Shown one piece after another: positions 54,673-60,648 of a stretch of 60,648 nt of DNA. The translations under genes and the position numbers were made by a program. The first letter of the stretch is position 1. Each line of letters starts with the position of its first letter. The DNA comes from Candidatus Electryonea clarkiae (lineage in GTDB: Bacteria > Electryoneota > Electryoneia > Electryoneales > Electryoneaceae). Location: contig JAVCCM010000176.1 in assembly GCA_030765455.1 (NCBI GenBank), forward strand, positions 1 through 60,648, given 5' to 3'. The notes beneath the pieces were generated by a model. It searched no databases and had not been told where the DNA came from. It saw nothing but the letters and a program-made list of their open reading frames with translations.

Positions 54673-57600
54673 ATGATAAAATGCAGTACTAAAATCAATT
54701 TACTTCTTTTCGCCATAATTCTCCCGGTTGGTATTGGGATTTCCGTATCGAAAGCCTTTAGCGCAAAGGCTCCGGACAGGAGTATTGCGCTCTCAAGAAG
54801 CACTCCCCGTAACTATTTAATAGAAGCCAACCGGCGTATAGATGCTGATTCAAAAGTCCTCCTGGCACAATATAATCTTCATGTTCCAGCAAATCATCCC
54901 GACAATGTTGAGGCTGCTAAGAATTATTTAATCGAGCAGGCGGATTATTTCGGTGGTACTGAGACTGTTCGTAATATGAAACTGATTGCGGTCAAGAGAA
55001 GCCCCGGCGGAACCCATGTACATCTGCAGCAAACCATAAATGGAATCCCGGTTTACCAGGGCTATTTCAATGTCTCGTTCGATAAAGATAATTATATCAA
55101 CATGCTGACAGCGAATCCAATACCAGGATTATCGCTGAAATCGACAATACCCGTTTTAACCATGCAGGATGCGACTGATTTAACAAGATCATTTTTATCC
55201 GGCCAAGGACCTGATCTGGCTGAACCCCAGGGTGAACTCGTAGCTTATAAGGATGAAGCTGGAATGAGTCATCTTGCCTGGTCAATACACCTGACATCTA
55301 TGGATCCGCTTGGAGACTGGGAGGTATTATGGGATGCAACCGACGGTTCCAGGCTCGAGGTGGTGGATCATGCGAAATATCACGACGGAACCGGATTAAT
55401 CTTTAATCCTGATCCCCTGACAACTGCTGAAGAGGAATACGGCGGAGATTATGTAGATAATAATGATGGTGATAATGATGCTTTGAATGACGAGAGAATT
55501 GAAGTCACATTGAACGATATTTCTTTTGAAGATGGACTTTATTATTTGTCTGGTCCTTATGTTGAGATTTCCGATTTTGAACAGCCGGATATAGATCCGG
55601 TTACAAGCGATGATCCAGACAATTTCATCTTTACCAGGAGCGAGTCCGGATTAGAAGATGTAAATGTTTATTATCATATCGATTTAGCACAACGTCATCT
55701 TCAGCAGCTGGGTTTCGATGATATCCAGAATGCCCCGATTGAAGTTGATCCACATGGTTTAAATGGCGCAGATAATTCCCATTATTTAGGGCAGCTAAAT
55801 GCTATAGCGTTTGGTGAGGGGGGGATTGATGACGCAGAGGACGCCGATATTATCTACCATGAATATGGTCATGCTATCCAGGCAGATCAAATACCAAACC
55901 TTGGGGGGGGGCATATGAGAGATATGGGGGAAGGTTTTTGTGATTACTGGGCAGGGACTTTCAGTGACAGGATAAGCGATTATAATGATACCTGGTTCGC
56001 CAACTGGGATGGTCATAATCCGTTCTGGAACGGGAGAGTACTCGATTATTTCGGAACGTTTCCCGACAACTGGAATAATGATATCTATAATAACGGACAG
56101 ATCTGGTCAAGTTGTCTCTGGAATATTCGTGAAGATATCGGTGCGGATGAGGCTGATGCAGTCATCGTTCAGGCGCATTATTACCTCGAATTCGGCTCTA
56201 CGGTAGAGGACGGTGCCGAGGCGCTGCTCGAAGCTGACGAGGCGCTTTTTGATAGTGAACATCGGCGTGAGATCGCCCTGAATTGTTTTGAAAAAGGTTT
56301 TCTCGATGATATCCCAGGTTTTAGCGCTATCCAGGGTTACGTGAATGACCTGGAAACCGATGATCCGATTGAGGGAGCTGAAGTTGAAATTGAGGGAGAA
56401 ATAAAAGCCGAAACCGATGATGAAGGATTTTTCCTGGTTGGTGATCTGCAAACTGATGATTATTTCGTGCGAGTCACAGCAGAAGGATACGGACCCTGGA
56501 GTGACGAAGTTGAAGTTGAACTCAACGATACAACAGATATTATGGTTTATCTTGCACATCCTTTTCCTGGGGTCAACCACGATTCGCTCGATCTTACAGT
56601 CCCCGTTGAAGCAGTACTGGATACTGTACTCATTCTTTCAAATGAAGGTATCAGCGACATGCTCTGGTCGCTACGATTCCACCCTGAAGGAGTCGATCCT
56701 CCCGAACCCTGGACGCTTGAAACAGAATTGGATCTTGTTGAGATAACAGGAGATGAAAACCCGTATGGCTGTACGGTTCTTGATGGGAATATAATAATCT
56801 CCGGCAGAAATGGTCTGGAAGACCCAGCCCAGTTTTATATCCTGAATATAGAAGGTGTACTGCTGGACCAGGTCGAACAACCTGCAGAAAATGCTTACGG
56901 TTATCACGACCTTACTACAGATGGCAGCCTGATTTATGGCAGTGAAGGGAACTGGATTGTCGGTATTGATCTCGATGGCAATCCCCAGGATTCAATTCCA
57001 TCACCATACAATCAAAATCGTGCCCTCGCTTATGATCCTGACCATGACTGGTTCTGGTGTTCGCTTTACCTGAATGAGATAACCGCTGTGGATCGTAATG
57101 GGGATATTCAGATGGAACTGGAAATTAACTTGGCAGCATGGGGGCTCGCCTGGAATCCTTATGATCCCGATGGAATGCCGCTTTACGTTTCCGGTGTAAT
57201 CGAACGTAATGAAACGAATGTGACCGGGATCGCCAAAATAAATCCAGAGACCCAGGAAATATCAATGGCTCTCCCGATTGCTGAACCTGGTGATCAAGAT
57301 TCCTATTCGATGTTTGGGACTGGTATTTCACAGGCAGGAATTGAGGGTCTGGAATATTACAATGTTTGTCAAACTGTTATATACGATTCAGAAACTGAGA
57401 CGAATTGGCTAAGGTTATATCTGCTGGATACGGCGTTACCATATGCAGATGCATCACCCAGGTTCGGATTATTAGAGCAAGCAGAAGAGCAGAGAATCTC
57501 TCTCAATTTTGATGCTCTACACCTCGATCCTCATGCATATCTTTTCAGCATTGATATTCTTCATAATGGCTTTGACAGCCCTTTATCAGTTCCTGTCACA

Positions 57601-57918
57601 TTGAACGTTCATGCTGTTGAGGTAGCTAAGAAGCAAGACATTCCTTCAGAATTCAGGGTCGAATCAGCATACCCCAATCCCTTCAATTCAACCACGACCT
57701 GGACAATCCATCTCCCGCAAAAGAGTCCCGTCGAATTGCATATCTACAATCTTTTAGGACAGAAAGTAGATTATATGCGTTTTGAGGAGGTTAATGCTGG
57801 AGTCAGAAAACTCGATTGGAATGCACCCCGATTTTTCTCGTCGGGTATCTATTTTGTATCAATTGAATTTGGTAATAACAATGCAAAGATTATGAATAAG
57901 GTAATGTTGCTGAAGTGA
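54673..57918 (+). CDS. Secreted M36 (fungalysin-type) metalloprotease with T9SS sorting tail
   Basis: 1081 residues. Signal peptide about 1-30. A propeptide (about 85-230) with FTP-like VHLQQTINGIPVYQGYFNVSF precedes the protease domain, with zinc motif HEYGH (396-400) and third ligand E420 in GEGFCDYWAG. Then a carboxypeptidase-regulatory-like domain (about 557-630, GYVNDLETDDPIEGAEV), a propeller-like region (about 690-930) like that in the C25-like protein, and the sorting domain (AYPNPFNSTTTWTI). It is probably autoprocessed and then cleaves extracellular proteins. Two G runs (7 at 55818, 9 at 55903) lie in the catalytic domain. No clear ribosome site before the ATG. Confidence 0.88.
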   Translation: MIKCSTKINLLLFAIILPVGIGISVSKAFSAKAPDRSIALSRSTPRNYLIEANRRIDADSKVLLAQYNLHVPANHPDNVEAAKNYLIEQADYFGGTETVRNMKLIAVKRSPGGTHVHLQQTINGIPVYQGYFNVSFDKDNYINMLTANPIPGLSLKSTIPVLTMQDATDLTRSFLSGQGPDLAEPQGELVAYKDEAGMSHLAWSIHLTSMDPLGDWEVLWDATDGSRLEVVDHAKYHDGTGLIFNPDPLTTAEEEYGGDYVDNNDGDNDALNDERIEVTLNDISFEDGLYYLSGPYVEISDFEQPDIDPVTSDDPDNFIFTRSESGLEDVNVYYHIDLAQRHLQQLGFDDIQNAPIEVDPHGLNGADNSHYLGQLNAIAFGEGGIDDAEDADIIYHEYGHAIQADQIPNLGGGHMRDMGEGFCDYWAGTFSDRISDYNDTWFANWDGHNPFWNGRVLDYFGTFPDNWNNDIYNNGQIWSSCLWNIREDIGADEADAVIVQAHYYLEFGSTVEDGAEALLEADEALFDSEHRREIALNCFEKGFLDDIPGFSAIQGYVNDLETDDPIEGAEVEIEGEIKAETDDEGFFLVGDLQTDDYFVRVTAEGYGPWSDEVEVELNDTTDIMVYLAHPFPGVNHDSLDLTVPVEAVLDTVLILSNEGISDMLWSLRFHPEGVDPPEPWTLETELDLVEITGDENPYGCTVLDGNIIISGRNGLEDPAQFYILNIEGVLLDQVEQPAENAYGYHDLTTDGSLIYGSEGNWIVGIDLDGNPQDSIPSPYNQNRALAYDPDHDWFWCSLYLNEITAVDRNGDIQMELEINLAAWGLAWNPYDPDGMPLYVSGVIERNETNVTGIAKINPETQEISMALPIAEPGDQDSYSMFGTGISQAGIEGLEYYNVCQTVIYDSETETNWLRLYLLDTALPYADASPRFGLLEQAEEQRISLNFDALHLDPHAYLFSIDILHNGFDSPLSVPVTLNVHAVEVAKKQDIPSEFRVESAYPNPFNSTTTWTIHLPQKSPVELHIYNLLGQKVDYMRFEEVNAGVRKLDWNAPRFFSSGIYFVSIEFGNNNAKIMNKVMLLK

Positions 57919-57952
57919 TGAATATATTTCAGTTAAGATGGGTAAAATAGTA

Positions 57953-58891
57953 TTACTTTACTTCTTTCATTAATTCTTCTCGTGACAGCAGACCTTTTTG
58001 CGCTCCTCGTTTTGTTGTGGACAGCGCTGCACCATAGTGAGCTGAGTGTAACGCGGGTTCCATTTCCATACCTTCTGACAGCAAAGCAGCAAGGATTCCG
58101 CAAAAAGCATCTCCGGCGCCGACAGTATCTACTGATTCAACCTGGATTGCCGGTTGAATCAGATATCTGCCTCTGAATTCAAACCATTCTCCACCGAGTT
58201 CTCCCAGAGTTACTATTGTATTTTTCATACCCAGCTTTGTCCATAAACCTCTTCGGTGTCCAGGCAGAAGGGAAAGGTAATCATCAACACCAAGGAGAGC
58301 TGCTGCTTCAATCTCGTTCGGCGCAAGGATTTCGATATATCTTTGAGGCAGTACTGATTTATACCCGAAAGGTGCAGGATTGAAAAATATCTTAACATTG
58401 TGTTGTGAAGCTGATTTCATTGCTTCATGTACTGTTTCATCCGGCAACTCATTCTGTACCAGCAGCCAGTCCGCCCATTCAAAATCTTTTTTACATTCCC
58501 TGATCATTTCCGGAGTGAAGCGGTGATATGCGCCGGGGCAGGCAACAATCTGGTTTTCCCCTTTTTCATCAACGGCAATTACAGCCTCAGCAGTGGGGGA
58601 ATCCTTAAATCTGAACACGTTGTCACAATTGATTCCAGCATCTAATAATGGCTCGAGAACAATATCTGCCGCTTCATCCATTCCCACGGAAGTCAGAAAA
58701 CGAACTTCAGCGCCCATTTTTTTTGCCGCAAGTGCCTGGTTTGCCCCTTTCCCGCCGGGGAAAAGTTCTATTCTATCACCAATGACAGTTTCACCACGCC
58801 TGGGGAGTTCCGGCACATAGAATATCCGGTCAAGCACCGCAGCGCCGACTACTAAAAGTTTTCCTTTGTTTTTCTGGGGATGTATATGCAT
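57953..58891 (-). CDS. rbsK: Ribokinase (PfkB family)
   Basis: About 312 residues from the ATG at 58891; the in-frame TTG codons just upstream are unlikely. Family signatures: LVVGAAVLDRIFYVPELPRRGETV, the GGKGANQA motif (about 46-53) and the catalytic loop DTVGAGDAFCG with its base aspartate (about 261). APNEIEAAALLG is the usual third region. It phosphorylates ribose with ATP, though PfkB specificity is hard to fix. No ribose transporter is in the window. Convergent with the protease gene. Confidence 0.88.
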   Translation of the reverse strand: MHIHPQKNKGKLLVVGAAVLDRIFYVPELPRRGETVIGDRIELFPGGKGANQALAAKKMGAEVRFLTSVGMDEAADIVLEPLLDAGINCDNVFRFKDSPTAEAVIAVDEKGENQIVACPGAYHRFTPEMIRECKKDFEWADWLLVQNELPDETVHEAMKSASQHNVKIFFNPAPFGYKSVLPQRYIEILAPNEIEAAALLGVDDYLSLLPGHRRGLWTKLGMKNTIVTLGELGGEWFEFRGRYLIQPAIQVESVDTVGAGDAFCGILAALLSEGMEMEPALHSAHYGAALSTTKRGAQKGLLSREELMKEVK

Positions 58892-59048
58892 ATTCAACAA
58901 CTGGGAATGTTATTAGTTCACTTTCTGATTATAATGTTTTATTGCCCTTGAAGCGAGTAATAATTATTTTAATCGTCAAATCAAACCGTTTAAGTTATTC
59001 ATTGGCCCTGGGATTGGCAATTATTGTACGAAAAGAAAAGAGCTGAAA

Positions 59049-60026
59049 ATGAGTTTTCCTGTTGATCGTCCACGACGTTTAAGAACCTCTTCGACCATAC
59101 GCAGGTTAGTGCGTGAAACCAGGTTATCAGTTGATGATCTGGTCCAACCCCTGTTTGTAGTGCCGGGAAAAGATATCAAAAAAGAAATCAGCAGCATGCC
59201 GGGTCAGTATCATTATTCTGTAAATACAATAATTGAAGAAGTAGAAATTATTGCCAGGAGAGGGATTCCCGCAATTATTTTATTCGGGATTCCTGAGAAT
59301 AAGGATGAGGAAGGCAGCCAGGCATGGGCTGAAAATGGAATTGTGCAGCAAGCTATAAAGCAAATTAAGCAAAAAACACCTGATTTGCTTGTTATTGCAG
59401 ATGTATGCTTGTGCGAATACACCAGTCATGGTCATTGCGGTGTAGTGCAGAATGGTACTGTCATGAACGATCCAACATTGAAATTGTTATCAAGAACTGC
59501 TGTAAGCCTCGCTCATGCTGGGGCAGATATTATCGCACCTTCCGACATGATGGATGGACGTATCGGTTCTATTAGAACAGGATTGGATGAAGCAGGATTT
59601 AAGGATAAAGCAATTCTCAGTTACGCAGTCAAATACTCCTCTTCATACTATGGTCCCTTCCGCGAAGCAGCAGATTCCGCTCCTCAGTTTGGTAACAGGC
59701 GTGGATACCAGATGGATCCGGGCAATGCGAACGAAGCACTCAGGGAGGTTCAGCTTGACCTCGAGGAGGGTGCGGATATGGTTATGGTCAAACCAGGAGT
59801 ATCTTACCTGGATATTCTGTGGCGAGTGAAAGAACGGTTCGGGCGCGTGACTGGTGCATACCAGGTTTCCGGGGAGTATTCAATGATAGAAGCAGCAGCA
59901 GCGAATGGTTGGATCGACAGAAAAGCAGTAATCCTTGAAACGTTATTGTCTTTCAAACGTGCCGGAGCTGACTTCATTTTGACATACTTTGCCTCAGAAG
60001 TTGCTGAATGGTTAAAAGGAAGTTGA
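59049..60026 (+). CDS. hemB: Porphobilinogen synthase (delta-aminolevulinate dehydratase)
   Basis: 325 residues, standard length. It joins two 5-aminolevulinate molecules in haem synthesis. Zinc-site cysteines are all present in VCLCEYTSHGHCG (C120, C122, C130), and the two active-site lysines are K195 (AVKYSSSYYGPFREA) and the Schiff-base K248 (MVMVKPG). So it is a zinc-dependent form. No other haem genes are nearby. Confidence 0.95.
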   Translation: MSFPVDRPRRLRTSSTIRRLVRETRLSVDDLVQPLFVVPGKDIKKEISSMPGQYHYSVNTIIEEVEIIARRGIPAIILFGIPENKDEEGSQAWAENGIVQQAIKQIKQKTPDLLVIADVCLCEYTSHGHCGVVQNGTVMNDPTLKLLSRTAVSLAHAGADIIAPSDMMDGRIGSIRTGLDEAGFKDKAILSYAVKYSSSYYGPFREAADSAPQFGNRRGYQMDPGNANEALREVQLDLEEGADMVMVKPGVSYLDILWRVKERFGRVTGAYQVSGEYSMIEAAAANGWIDRKAVILETLLSFKRAGADFILTYFASEVAEWLKGS

Positions 60027-60055
60027 CAGGATTTACATGATTTACAGGATTAAAT
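60025..60055 (+). repeat. 31-bp inverted repeat, left arm, flanking the GxxExxY gene
   Basis: Built of three 9-base units (ACAGGATTT, ACATGATTT, ACAGGATTA). The last hemB stop base lies in it. Its perfect reverse complement is at 60493-60523. Confidence 0.9.
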
Positions 60056-60096
60056 AACTTATTTTGTTTGCTTGTTGTGTAAAGGGAGCATTAAGA

Positions 60097-60483
60097 ATGC
60101 AAATTAACGAAATCACAGAAATTATCATTGGCTGTGCATATAAAGTACACAATTTATTAGGTTCTGGATTTCTTGAAAAGGTCTATGAAAACGCATTAAT
60201 AATTGAACTCGAAGAAGCTGGCCTGAGAGTAAAACAGCAATATCCGATATCAGTTTATTATAAGGAACAGCAAGTAGGTGATTATTTCGCAGATCTGGTT
60301 GTTGAAAATCTGGTAATTATTGAATTAAAAGCAATTGAAAAACTTGCGAAAGCACATGAAGTACAACTGGTACATTACCTGACTGCAACAGATATAGATA
60401 ATGGATTACTCATAAATTTTAGCTCATCTGTTGAAGTAAAGAGAAAATATAGACAGTACAAGCCCAAAAAGAGAATTGTTTAA
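60097..60483 (+). CDS. GxxExxY family protein (PD-(D/E)XK-like)
   Basis: 128 residues from the ATG at 60097, with AAAGGGAG upstream. The motif GSGFLEKVYENAL gives the family its name; YFADLVVENLVIIELKAIEKL has the D...E.K pattern of a PD-(D/E)XK nuclease fold. No biochemical role is established. The gene sits wholly inside a pair of perfect 31-bp inverted repeats, 41 bp after the left arm and 9 bp before the right, which suggests a mobile or repeat-linked unit. Otherwise a typical family member in length. Confidence 0.88.
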   Translation: MQINEITEIIIGCAYKVHNLLGSGFLEKVYENALIIELEEAGLRVKQQYPISVYYKEQQVGDYFADLVVENLVIIELKAIEKLAKAHEVQLVHYLTATDIDNGLLINFSSSVEVKRKYRQYKPKKRIV

Positions 60484-60492
60484 TATTTAAGG

Positions 60493-60523
60493 ATTTAATC
60501 CTGTAAATCATGTAAATCCTGTC
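60493..60523 (-). repeat. 31-bp inverted repeat, right arm, flanking the GxxExxY gene
   Basis: Perfect reverse complement of 60025-60055, starting nine bases after the GxxExxY stop codon. Confidence 0.9.
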
Positions 60524-60536
60524 TATTTAGGGTCTC

Positions 60537-60555
60537 CTGAAAAAGTATTTTTCAG
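60537..60555. terminator. Palindrome near the right edge (terminator-like or element end)
   Basis: CTGAAAAA-GTA-TTTTTCAG, an 8-bp stem just after the right inverted repeat. The stem is AT-rich and lacks a following T run, so a terminator is only possible; the edge of another element is equally so. The last 93 bases hold no recognisable gene. Confidence 0.35.
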
Positions 60556-60648
60556 GCAAATATGCGCTTTCAGACTTATTAAATCTTCTTGGTTATTTTG
60601 CATAAACCATGTTTTTCTGTTCTTGGCAGTAATACTGTAGCAAAACAT

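Noticed and set aside
60524..60648. Possible start of another IS element after the right inverted repeat
   Set aside because: A palindrome is present, but the sequence ends before any transposase or matching end could be seen.

Overview
The window looks like a chromosomal segment from a Gram-negative bacterium of the Fibrobacterota-Chlorobiota-Bacteroidota (FCB) superphylum, probably one of its uncultured lineages. The main reason is the number of large secreted proteins ending in the type IX secretion (T9SS) type A sorting domain in the 'YPNPFNP' form: seven apparently intact genes, one 5'-truncated gene at the left edge and one decayed remnant. An MsbA-type lipid exporter, a predicted outer-membrane barrel, a lipoprotein and a Spy-like periplasmic protein also indicate a double membrane. 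I cannot name the phylum. Base composition is moderately AT-rich, and I saw no rRNA, tRNA or CRISPR.

Left part (1-13 kb): the tail of an IS630-type transposase abuts a broken T9SS gene. Then come an MsbA-like exporter, a REP-associated tyrosine transposase (RAYT) framed by inverted REP palindromes, and a propeller lipoprotein. A long minus-strand run follows: pgsB-pgsC-pgsW (poly-gamma-glutamate synthesis), a signal-peptide protein of unknown family, a predicted outer-membrane barrel and a DUF72 protein. Next are a family-2 glycosyltransferase and folD, overlapping.

Middle (13-34 kb): an M14 carboxypeptidase with a T9SS tail, a GT39-type membrane glycosyltransferase, a stand-alone receiver protein and acpS. 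A tightly overlapping plus-strand lipid operon follows: a CDP-diglyceride-synthetase-like membrane protein, a PlsC acyltransferase fused to a thymidylate-kinase-like P-loop domain, and a diacylglycerol-kinase-like protein. Then come two tandem giant T9SS paralogues and a gingipain-like C25 protein, ended by a clear terminator.

Right part (33-60.6 kb): housekeeping genes (HDOD protein, exonuclease III, Spy-like protein, wecB, an RNA m5U methyltransferase, a DUF134 regulator), then a CotH/lamin-tail T9SS protein. A four-gene run comEA-like / unknown membrane protein / PilM-GspL-like protein / rsmD follows. A repeat-rich 1.4 kb non-coding stretch holds a dead T9SS gene and an orphan minus-strand terminator. 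After it come a beta-helix T9SS protein, a PIN/RHH toxin-antitoxin pair, a PflX-like radical SAM protein, an M36 metalloprotease with a T9SS tail, a ribokinase, hemB and a GxxExxY protein inside perfect 31-bp inverted repeats.

Two themes run through the segment. One is an envelope and secretion programme (poly-glutamate, glycosyltransferases, lipid enzymes, secreted proteases and adhesin-like repeats). The other is a rich set of small dispersed repeats: two REP classes, MITE-like inverted repeats, and a composite family built from 'acaggat' and 'tttgcg' units. The most interesting leads are the poly-glutamate locus with its own barrel, the PlsC-kinase fusion operon, and the GxxExxY gene whose flanking repeats share units with the dispersed family.
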